In this document: piece by piece, positions 1 to 5,799 of the stretch
How the letters are laid out: each line of letters starts with the position of its first letter
How positions within the stretch are numbered: position 1 is the stretch's first letter
Assembly (NCBI GenBank): GCA_001828295.1
Contig: MHYI01000243.1
Span: forward strand, 1-8,084
Direction: 5' to 3'
Source: Planctomycetes bacterium RBG_16_41_13
GTDB lineage: Bacteria; Planctomycetota; Brocadiia; Brocadiales; Brocadiaceae
DNA length: 8,084 nucleotides
The notes under the pieces: generated by a model
Seen by the model: the letters and a program-made list of their open reading frames with translations, nothing else
Told to the model about the DNA's origin: nothing
Database searches by the model: none
Translations under genes and position numbers: made by a program

Positions 1-397
1 AAAGCCGTTGTATTCCGTATCCACTGCCAAGAATGAATACCACCCCGATAAATACCCGTATGCTCAAAAGGTCAAATAATCCCTTCGGGCGTTGTTCCAG
101 AAATTCCTCCCATGTTATCTTTGCACGATGGCCTCCGGGCGCCTCAACAATTATTACGTACGGAATTACTTCCATAACCTCAGGCAGTTTCCACAAGCCT
201 TTCCCGTCCGTTTTATCCTCAAGGATTATAACGCCATTTTCGTCTGCAAGAATAACCTCTGCGTTGCCAGCAGGTGAATGATCACTGTAGGAGGCATACA
301 ATTTTTCCCCCTTAAAAAAAAGGGAAAGCCCGTGAGCATGCACCTCACAATGCGCAAAAAAAAAGCTGCAACAAAAAATTAACAAGAAAACTTTCAA
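1..397 (-). CDS. NikL/CbiL-like nickel ECF transporter accessory protein (3' end outside window)
   Basis: Read on the minus strand, this frame is open for 132 codons to the window edge. It begins with a signal peptide (TTG start, then KVFLLIFCCSFFFAH), followed by VHAHGLSLFF. The middle, residues about 25-105, looks like a small beta-rich extracytoplasmic domain. Residues about 115-132 (IRVFIGVVFILGSGYGI) form a C-terminal membrane helix, so the protein is probably almost complete. Signal peptide, a His-rich mature N-terminus, a small domain and a C-terminal anchor are the layout of the NikL/CbiL-type extra subunit found after NikM in nickel ECF transporters. The start is inferred: no ATG fits. 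TTG at 397 lies 3 bases after the cbiM stop, and CTG at 403 would overlap that stop. Co-translation with cbiM is likely. The family assignment rests on architecture and neighbours rather than on a diagnostic motif. Confidence 0.72.
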   Translation of the reverse strand, partial: MKVFLLIFCCSFFFAHCEVHAHGLSLFFKGEKLYASYSDHSPAGNAEVILADENGVIILEDKTDGKGLWKLPEVMEVIPYVIIVEAPGGHRAKITWEEFLEQRPKGLFDLLSIRVFIGVVFILGSGYGIQRL

Positions 398-399
398 GA

Positions 400-999
400 T
401 CAGATACCCAACAATGATGGTTTTGCTTTTTGCAGAAAGTGTACCAGCCAATACCCGATAATGCCTTCAATAAGCATGACGGGAATATGCCCCAAAAAAA
501 CCAGTTTGGCAAGGGAGGCCAAAGCCGCATGGGCGTTATAAAGGGAGACAAAGAGCAAGACTGACGAAATAAGAATAGTCCCGCCCCCGACGATCGATCC
601 TATCCATGGCCTCTTTTTTGCCGATGAGTGTTTCATCCAGCGGCGTCCAAACACACCCATAAGTGCGCCTGGCAATGCCATAATTGCTATATTTACACCC
701 AACACCGTTAACCCCCCAAAACCCAGGAACAAGGCCTGCAGCAGGAGACCTGCCGTTATTACCGTTATCGCGCTCCAACCCAGTAAAAGCCCTGCAATGC
801 CATTGAGTATCAGATGCATGCTGAAAGGCCCAACGGGGATATGGATTGTTGAACCTGCAAAAAACGCAGCGGCAATTACTCCATATGCGCCAACCTTTTC
901 CGGTTGAAGGCTTTTTATTGACAGTGCTATGGCGGGCGCCGCAACTGACCATCCGGCGATAATAATGTAGGGGGAAAGCACTCCGTCACTAATATGCAA
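400..999 (-). CDS. cbiM: CbiM/NikM substrate-binding membrane subunit of a nickel (cobalt) ECF transporter
   Basis: This 199-residue integral membrane protein of the CbiM/NikM family is the metal-selecting S component of an energy-coupling factor importer. It works with a CbiQ/NikQ membrane protein and a CbiO/NikO ATPase, neither of which is in the window. The N-terminus MHISDGVLSP carries the family's essential His2, whose backbone and side chain coordinate the metal. The segment FFAGSTIHIPVGPFSMHLILNG (about residues 46-67) is the second conserved block, and about six hydrophobic helices follow. The start codon is TTG, fixed by the required Met-His and by AAGGAG six bases upstream. Family members take Ni or Co. 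The neighbouring nikR makes nickel the more likely substrate, so nikM may be the better name. The downstream signal-peptide gene starts at the stop codon. Confidence 0.93.
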   Translation of the reverse strand: MHISDGVLSPYIIIAGWSVAAPAIALSIKSLQPEKVGAYGVIAAAFFAGSTIHIPVGPFSMHLILNGIAGLLLGWSAITVITAGLLLQALFLGFGGLTVLGVNIAIMALPGALMGVFGRRWMKHSSAKKRPWIGSIVGGGTILISSVLLFVSLYNAHAALASLAKLVFLGHIPVMLIEGIIGYWLVHFLQKAKPSLLGI

Positions 1000-1005
1000 A
1001 AATAT

Positions 1006-1011
1006 CTCCTT
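1006..1011 (-). promoter_or_regulatory. Ribosome binding site that fixes the TTG start of cbiM
   Basis: AAGGAG on the minus strand lies 6 bases before TTG at 999-997. No ATG or GTG near this point would keep the invariant Met-His-Ile N-terminus, so this site decides the start. Confidence 0.8.
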
Positions 1012-1031
1012 CAGTTATCAGTAGTACGTAT

Positions 1032-1059
1032 AAGATACTCGTGCCACTGCATGGCACAA
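1032..1059 (-). promoter_or_regulatory. Possible sigma70-type promoter of cbiM
   Basis: On the minus strand TTGTGC (1059-1054) and TATCTT (1037-1032) are 16 bases apart. Transcription would start near 1025 and give a leader of about 25 bases before the TTG codon. The -35 match is weak. The main argument is the position, together with the palindrome that covers the -35 box and most of the spacer. Confidence 0.3.
1041..1057. promoter_or_regulatory. 17-bp palindrome GTGCCA-N5-TGGCAC, candidate operator upstream of cbiM
   Basis: The half-sites GTGCCA (1041-1046) and TGGCAC (1052-1057) are perfect inverted repeats around CTGCA. They lie 42-58 bases before the cbiM start, overlapping the proposed -35 box and spacer. 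The run of T on the cbiM strand precedes the stem instead of following it, so this is not a terminator for nikR. It does not match the long-spaced NikR operators described in other bacteria. If it is an operator, the protein that binds it is unknown. Confidence 0.35.
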
Positions 1060-1094
1060 AAAAAATAATTTCACGAATATTCCGGGATGTTTTT

Positions 1095-1214
1095 TTGCAA
1101 TGACAGAAGGAAACCCGTTCTCATTGTATCCCTGGCTGTTTTTTGTGTCTTTTTGTGCCTTTTCGCGGCTAAACGAAACACGTTCCCATTGTATCCATGT
1201 CTGCCGTCATGCAA
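1095..1214. repeat. Small repeat element with imperfect inverted ends
   Basis: The left end TTGCAATGACAGAAG (1095-1109) and the reverse complement of the right end, TTGCATGACGGCAG (1201-1214), match at about 12 of 15 positions with one gap. They enclose about 90 bases holding two direct repeats. The ends resemble the widely dispersed GTCATTGCGAGC-type intergenic repeats seen in many bacterial genomes (from memory, unchecked). There is no transposase, and no coding frame is shared by the two internal copies. It is probably a miniature element or repeat debris inserted between nikR and cbiM. Confidence 0.4.
1111..1203. repeat. Pair of 28-bp direct repeats (1111-1138 and 1176-1203)
   Basis: The two copies agree at 24 of 28 positions and start 65 bases apart. 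Their shared cores are CATTGTATCC and CGTTC. Because 65 is not a multiple of three, the copies fall in different reading frames, which argues that the small open frames here are not genes. On the minus strand each copy holds ATACAATG, whose TACAAT looks like a -10 box. The only matching -35 candidates are weak. Confidence 0.6.
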
Positions 1215-1255
1215 GCATAGTGGAGAAATCTGGTCTTTATGGAAAAAGGTCATAT

Positions 1256-1672
1256 TTACAAAATCCCCTTTCCCGTAGTTGCCATGGATATGCCCCCGTG
1301 TTTAACGCCTTTTGCCGATTTCAGTTTTCCGTATAATTCCTCTACCCTTTGCGGCTTGCCCTTTATAATAATAATTTCAAGACAATTATCATGGTCGAGA
1401 TGGATATGCTGGGAAGAAAGGACAATATCATAATAGTCGTGCTGGATATCAATGAGCATGTTTACCAGTTCCCTTTTATGATGATCGTAAACAAGTGTGA
1501 TAGAACCGGTAATCTCCATGCCCTCATTCCATTCCTCCACCACTAAATCACCACGTATCAGATCACGTATTGCCTCCGAACGGTTGGTATATTTTTTCTT
1601 TCTTATGTGGGTATCAAACTTCTTAAGGAGTTCTTTTTCCAGAGAAACCCCGAATCTAACCAAAAAGGACAT
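1256..1672 (-). CDS. nikR: NikR, nickel-responsive ribbon-helix-helix transcription regulator
   Basis: At 138 residues this is close to the roughly 133-residue E. coli NikR. The N-terminal ribbon-helix-helix DNA-binding region is residues 1-45 (LVRFGVSLEKELLKKFD, then the YTNRSEAIRDLIR helix pair). The ACT-like tetramerisation and nickel domain is residues 55-138. All four high-affinity nickel ligands are visible: His78, His89, His91 and Cys97, matching E. coli His76, His87, His89 and Cys95, within QHIHLDHDNCLEI. NikR binds DNA when nickel is plentiful and usually represses nickel uptake genes, here presumably the cbiM block just downstream. The ATG at 1672 is preferred because GAGG lies six bases before it. 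An in-frame TTG at 1684 overlaps that ribosome binding site and would add four residues. Confidence 0.96.
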   Translation of the reverse strand: MSFLVRFGVSLEKELLKKFDTHIRKKKYTNRSEAIRDLIRGDLVVEEWNEGMEITGSITLVYDHHKRELVNMLIDIQHDYYDIVLSSQHIHLDHDNCLEIIIIKGKPQRVEELYGKLKSAKGVKHGGISMATTGKGIL

Positions 1673-1709
1673 CGTGCGCCTCAATATAAAATTATGCTGA
1701 CTTTTGATG

Positions 1710-1736
1710 GTGTTACCAATCGAAAAATTGTATTAC
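1710..1736. promoter_or_regulatory. Candidate regulator site: GTGTTAC and GTATTAC repeated over the nikR promoter
   Basis: On the plus strand GTGTTAC (1710-1716) and GTATTAC (1730-1736) are separated by 13 bases, and a further ATTAC follows at 1738-1742. The second copy covers the nikR -10 box and the first lies just past the expected transcription start. GTGTTAC is the half-site reported for NikR in several non-enteric lineages, but there it is inverted; here the copies are direct. Autoregulation by NikR is therefore only a possibility. Confidence 0.3.
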
Positions 1737-1755
1737 GATTACCTGGCAATGTCAA
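1727..1755 (-). promoter_or_regulatory. Near-consensus sigma70 promoter of nikR
   Basis: On the minus strand TTGACA (1755-1750) is a perfect -35 box. TACAAT (1732-1727) is a five-of-six -10 box, at the ideal spacing of 17. Transcription should begin near 1720, leaving a leader of about 48 bases before the nikR ATG. Confidence 0.7.
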
Positions 1756-1779
1756 CATTCAATACAAATTTTTAATAGT

Positions 1780-1810
1780 AACGCTTTCGTTTTCAAAAAA
1801 CCAAAGCGTT
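1780..1810. repeat. 31-bp near-perfect palindrome between nikR and the M50 gene
   Basis: AACGCTTT (1780-1787) pairs with AAAGCGTT (1803-1810). After one C-C mismatch, GTTTT (1789-1793) pairs with AAAAC (1797-1801), leaving a 3-base loop. It lies about 25 bases upstream of the nikR -35 box and 155 bases upstream of the M50 gene. No gene ends into it on either strand, so a terminator role is unlikely. An operator, or a hairpin in the M50 leader, is possible. Confidence 0.45.
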
Positions 1811-1879
1811 CCTTTTAATATAATTTACAAAACTTATTTAACATGTTAATGTAAAAAAGAACACACGAAGAACGAAGAA

Positions 1880-1917
1880 CACAGAGAAATACTTACAAAA
1901 AAGAGGGTTTTTTTTAC
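1880..1917. repeat. Left copy of an inverted repeat flanking the M50 gene
   Basis: This A-rich stretch matches the reverse complement of 2914-2949 over about 37 bases with roughly 80 % identity and one short gap. The shared core is ACTTACAAAAAA with CAC and GAGAA before it. It is preceded by ACACGAAGAACGAAGAACAC, which looks like decayed text from the same class of dispersed intergenic repeat. Confidence 0.45.
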
Positions 1918-1964
1918 CGGGTAAGACTTTTTAAAAATATTACGAAGGGAGAAAATAAAGGGAA

Positions 1965-2780
1965 ATGACACGGGAAGAACAGAAATCTTCGCCTTTTTTT
2001 AAAAAGGTACGAATTCATGTATTACTTTTTATTGCCACTTTCCTGACAACGTATTACGTTAATGGAATATGGTATTCACTAGCTATTATGTCAATCCTCC
2101 TTTCTCATGAATTAGGACATTTTTTTATGTGCAGAAAATACCATGTTGATGCCACTATGCCCTATTTTCTACCCCTCCCGCTCCCACCTTTTGGCACATT
2201 TGGAGCAGTCATAAAAATGAAAGGGCACATCCCTGACAAACGGGCATTGTTTGATATTGGCGCAGCGGGTCCGCTTATGGGCTTGGTATTCGCTATTCCC
2301 GCCATCATAGTAGGCCTTATCCTTTCAGACGTACGGCCTATGCCAGACGATTCATCACATTACCTGGGACTCGGAGAGCCTCTCCTTTTTTCATTTATCG
2401 CGAAGCTTCTATTTGGAACGCTGCCTGAAGGAATGGACATTTATCTTCATCCCCTTGCATTTGCAGGCTGGGCGGGATTATTCGTCACTGCGCTAAATCT
2501 TTTGCCCATCGGGCAGCTTGACGGAGGACATATTATGTACGCACTGCTGGGGAAAAAGAGTGACATCGTTTATCGTATAGGTATATTTATTTTTTGCGTA
2601 ATCACCGTATTTTTTTATAAGGGCTGGATTTTATTTGCCATACTCCTTCTGATTTTTGGATTTCGACATCCCTCACCCGCAGATGAATATACCCCTCTCG
2701 ATACCAGGAGAAAGATGCTTGGCATAGCCCTATTCATTATTTTTCTCATATCTTTTACCCCTGTGCCTCTTAAATTTTAG
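1965..2780 (+). CDS. Site-2-protease-like M50 zinc metalloprotease, integral membrane
   Basis: This 271-residue polytopic membrane protein belongs to peptidase family M50, whose members cut substrates within or next to the membrane. The zinc motif HELGH is at residues 48-52 inside a hydrophobic helix. The third zinc ligand is in NLLPIGQLDGGH (residues 178-189), with Asp186. A conserved block at about 74-105 (PPFGTFGAVIKMKG, then a Gly-rich helix) is typical of the short S2P forms related to chloroplast EGY proteins. There is no PDZ or CBS domain, so it is not an RseP or SpoIVFB type, and its substrate cannot be named. The ATG has GGGA directly upstream and GAAGGGAG 13 bases upstream, so initiation looks only moderately strong. 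An 11-bp palindrome, TTACC-G-GGTAA (1914-1924), lies 41 bases before the start. The gene is divergent from nikR. Confidence 0.93.
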   Translation: MTREEQKSSPFFKKVRIHVLLFIATFLTTYYVNGIWYSLAIMSILLSHELGHFFMCRKYHVDATMPYFLPLPLPPFGTFGAVIKMKGHIPDKRALFDIGAAGPLMGLVFAIPAIIVGLILSDVRPMPDDSSHYLGLGEPLLFSFIAKLLFGTLPEGMDIYLHPLAFAGWAGLFVTALNLLPIGQLDGGHIMYALLGKKSDIVYRIGIFIFCVITVFFYKGWILFAILLLIFGFRHPSPADEYTPLDTRRKMLGIALFIIFLISFTPVPLKF

Positions 2781-2885
2781 CACCCATCCCCCTGTTTGAG
2801 CAAAACAGAAATGCAAATGCAGCGAACGCTCTTTGTTGCGGGAAAAATGGCAAAACTCCTTTAAAACCCTTTTTACTACTATCAT

Positions 2886-2908
2886 AATACATACTGTGGT
2901 ATAGTATT
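2886..2908 (+). promoter_or_regulatory. Bulged hairpin containing an extended -10 sequence
   Basis: AATACATAC (2886-2894) pairs with GTAT-A-GTATT (2899-2908), with one bulged base and a TGTG loop. The right arm contains TGGTATAGT (2897-2905), an extended -10 box (TG-N-TATAGT), but no good -35 precedes it. It could start a transcript with a leader of about 215 bases for the DUF362 gene, or be an operator. Confidence 0.25.
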
Positions 2909-2913
2909 ACTTT

Positions 2914-2949
2914 GTAAAAACTTCTTTTTTTTGTAAGTTTTTCTTCGTG
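2914..2949. repeat. Right copy of the inverted repeat flanking the M50 gene
   Basis: The reverse complement of this stretch matches 1880-1917 (core ACTTACAAAAAA). The pair brackets the M50 gene. The sequence continues directly into the dispersed-repeat-like text at 2941-2995, which suggests both copies belong to one repeat family. Confidence 0.45.
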
Positions 2950-3126
2950 CCCTTTGTGGTTAAACTCTTTTTGGTTGCGGCTTTGCTGCGATAGGATATA
3001 TGCGCATTTTAGCGTTGTAAGCATTCCGCACAAAAAGAATACCATACATACCGGTATCGTTTACGCATGCAGCGGCACAGGAACGATTTGTAACGTAGAT
3101 ACGCAAAAATTTTTACGAGGTTTACC

Positions 3127-4317
3127 ATGTCTATAGTATCAATTGCAAAATGTGACGATTATACCCTGGAAAAGGTTTACCATGCGATACATCGGTCTCT
3201 AAGCTTGCTTAATGGCACTGAAATGCTTGTACGGCCGGGAAAGAAGGTACTGTTAAAACTCAATCTTCTTTCATCATCACAAACCCCGGAAAGAGCGGTA
3301 AATACTCACCCCGCAGTTGTCAGGGCGCTGGTGGATATATTTCAGAAAGATTTCGGGTGTGAGGTATATATTGGGGATTCATCAGGAAGCGTAAAAAACA
3401 GTTCCACGTTCAACGCCTTCCGGGTTACCCGCATCAATGAAATTGCGGAAAATACCGGCGCAAGGATTGTGAATTTTGATAAAGACAAATATATCGACGT
3501 CTACAACAAGGATTATGAAATCTTAGACAAATTCCGTATAGCAAGGACGTTGAGAGAGGTAGATTTTATTGTTTCCGTTCCTAAACTGAAAACGCACGGT
3601 TTAACGCAGTATACCGGAGCGATAAAAAACATGCTCGGCTCGATACCGGGCAATGGCAAAAAGAATGTCCATTTAATAGCACCGAAACCAACCGTCTTTG
3701 CCAAGGCATTGGTGGATATTTACCAAATGACGCCGCCCAATCTCATTATAATGGATGCAATTGTAGGCATGGAAGGAAACGGTCCTAATGCAGGAAACCC
3801 CAAAAAGGTCGGTTTAATTATTTCCAGCAGGGACAGCGTCGCACTGGATACGGTAGCCAGCAACATCATTGGTTTCGAACCTATGGCCGTACCGACTATC
3901 CGTTTTGCACATCAGCGCGGTTTGGGGATTGGTGAATTGAGCAATATTACTGTAGCGGGAGAATCCATTCAAAACGTAGCGGTGCATGATTTTAAAAAAC
4001 CATCCAGCGGCGCACAGGATTTTGCGGGAAAGTATCTACCCAATTTTCTTCTTGCGATGATGTTTGACAATACCTGCTCTACCTTTTCCACCGTAAACCA
4101 TTCCAATTGTACACGGTGTTATGAGTGCGTAAGAAATTGCCCTGCCGGCGCAATGTCAAAAGACACGGGAAAAGTAGAGGTCGACAAAAAGAAATGTATT
4201 GGTTGTTTTTGCTGTGATGAAGTATGCGATTTTCATGCAATAGAGATGAAACGCTCTCTGGTTGGCAGAGCGTTGCTCGGTATGGCAAAGGCTTTGGGAG
4301 TAGAAAAGGTCGAATAA
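3127..4317 (+). CDS. DUF362 protein with C-terminal 2x[4Fe-4S] ferredoxin domain
   Basis: This 396-residue protein has no signal peptide and is probably cytoplasmic. Residues about 35-295 form the DUF362 domain, recognised by THPAVVRALVDIF, the YIGDSSG turn, and VPKLKTH (PKLKTH at 152-157) followed by TGAIKNMLGSIPG. Residues 325-375 are a bacterial-type ferredoxin domain. Cluster I uses Cys328, 331, 334 and 338 (CTRCYECVRNCP). Cluster II uses Cys357, 360, 363 and 367 (CIGCFCCDEVC), with an extra Cys362 and no proline after the last Cys. The domain is widespread in anaerobes and archaea. Its reaction is not established as far as I know, though the fused ferredoxin suggests electron transfer. 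The ATG is preceded by ACGAGG at good spacing. mgtE follows after 95 bases. Confidence 0.93.
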   Translation: MSIVSIAKCDDYTLEKVYHAIHRSLSLLNGTEMLVRPGKKVLLKLNLLSSSQTPERAVNTHPAVVRALVDIFQKDFGCEVYIGDSSGSVKNSSTFNAFRVTRINEIAENTGARIVNFDKDKYIDVYNKDYEILDKFRIARTLREVDFIVSVPKLKTHGLTQYTGAIKNMLGSIPGNGKKNVHLIAPKPTVFAKALVDIYQMTPPNLIIMDAIVGMEGNGPNAGNPKKVGLIISSRDSVALDTVASNIIGFEPMAVPTIRFAHQRGLGIGELSNITVAGESIQNVAVHDFKKPSSGAQDFAGKYLPNFLLAMMFDNTCSTFSTVNHSNCTRCYECVRNCPAGAMSKDTGKVEVDKKKCIGCFCCDEVCDFHAIEMKRSLVGRALLGMAKALGVEKVE

Positions 4318-4336
4318 ATTCCCCCTGTGAAATTTT

Positions 4337-4406
4337 TAAAGGTCAATAGATTTATCAGACTGGAACCAATAAGGCAGAACATTACCAAAAAATTTTAATA
4401 CCTTTA
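4337..4406 (+). promoter_or_regulatory. Possible long-range pairing ahead of mgtE
   Basis: TAAAGGT (4337-4343) is complementary to ACCTTTA (4400-4406), which ends 6 bases before the mgtE ATG. No Shine-Dalgarno-like sequence lies before that ATG. Such pairing could influence mgtE translation, but seven AT-rich base pairs across 56 bases is weak. The gap is too short for a full M-box magnesium riboswitch. Confidence 0.15.
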
Positions 4407-4412
4407 TAAAAA

Positions 4413-5777
4413 ATGGAACTAAAGTGGGCCAATATCATCCTTCCTGAAATCAAGGAACTTATCAGGACAAAAAACTTCAGCCGGCTGCGGGATTTTCTTC
4501 GCGAACGTCATCCCGCTGATATTGTCGACATTCTCGCCGGGCTGGAACCTGCAGAGAAAGTGGTAAGTTTCAGATTGCTTGACAAGAGCAAAAGCTCTGA
4601 AGTCTTTTCACTCTTTGATTCTTCAGAACAGGAAGAGATCCTAAAGCAATTCACAGAACAACATGTAAGAACACTTTTAATTGAAATGGAGCCGGACGAC
4701 AGAACCCAGTTATTTGATGAACTTCCTGCAGACGTTGTGGAGAGACTCCTTAAATTGCTCCCTCCCGCGGAAAGAAAGGAAGCAAACGAACTTTTAAATT
4801 ATCCTCCAAACTCCGCAGGCCGCATAATGACCCCTGAGTTCGTGGGACTTCAAATGCATATGACCGTTGCACGGGCGCTTGAACATATACGTAAAACAGG
4901 TTTGAACCGTGAAATTATTTACATATGCTACATAGTTGATGAAACAAAAAAATTGCGGGGGGTTACCTCTCTCAAAAACATCATCCTTGCAAATCCCGAC
5001 CAACTGATACAAGAGATAATGAATGAACATGTTTTATTCGTTCATACCACCGATGATCAGGAAGAAGCAGCAAAGATGGTTCAGAAATACGATCTTCTCG
5101 CGGTGCCGGTAGTCGATAACGAAAACAGGCTCGTTGGCATTGTGACGGTTGACGATGTGCTTGATGTTGTAGAAGAAGAAGCAACCGAGGATTTTAAGAA
5201 AATGGCGGGTATTCAGACTATAGAAGATGAATATTTCCGCGTTGGAGTATCAAAACGCGTGATTAACCGGATAGTTTGGCTTGCGATACTTGTCATCGCT
5301 GCAACCATTTCACAAGCAATACTGAAGGGATACTCAGAAATCTTAAGCTCGATGATTGCAATTGCCTATTTCATCCCTATGTTAACGGGCTCAGGCGGCA
5401 ACACCGGTTCTCAGTCATCTACCCTTGTGATCCGGGCACTGGCTACGGGAGAGATAACTACCAAGGAATGGTGGAAAATTTTACTACGGGAATTACGGGT
5501 AGGGGTTGTGCTTGGACTGATTTTAGGATTTATTGCTTTTTCCATTGCAGCAATATCCACAAAACAAATCGCACTGGCCGCAACGGTAGGAATTTCCTTA
5601 TTTTCTGTTGTAAGCGCCGGGAATATCGTAGGAGTCTCAATCCCGCTGTTTTTCAGGCTGATAAAACTGGATCCGGCGTTTGTATCTGCACCATTAATTG
5701 CAACGTTGCTGGACGCAACGGGACTTATTATTTATTTCGAAATCGCCAGGAGGGTGCTTTTAATAACAACCCACTAA
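4413..5777 (+). CDS. mgtE: MgtE magnesium channel/transporter
   Basis: At 454 residues this is the usual MgtE length. Residues about 20-130 form the helical MgtE N domain (LREF-type repeats with HPADIVDIL). CBS domain 1 starts at IMTPEF (138) and CBS domain 2 at IMNEHV (202), with LLAVPVVDNENRLVGIVTVDDV its core. A plug helix then leads into five membrane helices from about residue 285. The pore signature PMLTGSGGNTGSQSST is at 322-337. The final helix carries TLLDATG with Asp434, matching the pore aspartate Asp432 of Thermus MgtE. MgtE forms a homodimer that admits Mg2+ and closes when Mg2+ fills its cytosolic N and CBS domains. The gene looks intact. The leader is AT-rich and lacks a clear ribosome binding site, so the start rests on family alignment and the absence of a better codon. 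Confidence 0.97.
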   Translation: MELKWANIILPEIKELIRTKNFSRLRDFLRERHPADIVDILAGLEPAEKVVSFRLLDKSKSSEVFSLFDSSEQEEILKQFTEQHVRTLLIEMEPDDRTQLFDELPADVVERLLKLLPPAERKEANELLNYPPNSAGRIMTPEFVGLQMHMTVARALEHIRKTGLNREIIYICYIVDETKKLRGVTSLKNIILANPDQLIQEIMNEHVLFVHTTDDQEEAAKMVQKYDLLAVPVVDNENRLVGIVTVDDVLDVVEEEATEDFKKMAGIQTIEDEYFRVGVSKRVINRIVWLAILVIAATISQAILKGYSEILSSMIAIAYFIPMLTGSGGNTGSQSSTLVIRALATGEITTKEWWKILLRELRVGVVLGLILGFIAFSIAAISTKQIALAATVGISLFSVVSAGNIVGVSIPLFFRLIKLDPAFVSAPLIATLLDATGLIIYFEIARRVLLITTH

Positions 5778-5799
5778 CATTTTTTCCCAACAGCAGGAA

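Larger units (their letters stand above)
2781..3126. other. 346-base non-coding gap with repeat debris, before the DUF362 gene
   Basis: I see no convincing gene in this gap. It holds a bulged hairpin (2886-2908) and the right copy of the inverted repeat (2914-2949). It also holds a stretch (2941-2995) reading TTCGTGCCCTTTGTGGTT and then AAACTCTTTTTGGTTGCGGC, which I recall as a common dispersed intergenic repeat. A perfect 10-bp palindrome, ATACCGGTAT, is at 3048-3057. A minus-strand open frame across the gap encodes the phrase NHKGHEEKLTKK, typical of repeat-derived spurious proteins. No clear terminator follows the M50 gene. Confidence 0.6.

Noticed and set aside
536..952. 138-residue minus-strand frame inside cbiM
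   Set aside because: It is an out-of-frame shadow of the conserved cbiM sequence.
1036..1053. TGGCACGAGTATCTTA on the minus strand as a sigma54 promoter for cbiM
   Set aside because: The -24 part TGGCAC fits, but the -12 part reads TCTT where TTGC is needed, so the essential GC is missing.
1041..1057. GCCACTG on the plus strand as part of a cobalamin riboswitch for cbiM
   Set aside because: It is on the wrong strand for cbiM, and none of the other conserved cobalamin riboswitch segments is present. It is explained by the palindrome.
1087..1278. Plus-strand open frame with a hydrophobic stretch that could look like a small membrane protein
   Set aside because: It lies in the repeat element. 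The two direct repeats fall in different frames, there is no good ribosome binding site, and its end overlaps nikR.
1672..1684. TTG at 1684 as the nikR start
   Set aside because: It overlaps the GAGG ribosome binding site that serves the ATG at 1672, and the shorter protein fits the NikR family length.
2770..3045. Minus-strand 91-residue open frame
   Set aside because: It overlaps the end of the M50 gene, contains dispersed-repeat text (NHKGHEEKLTKK), has no ribosome binding site, and crosses the hairpin and inverted-repeat copy.
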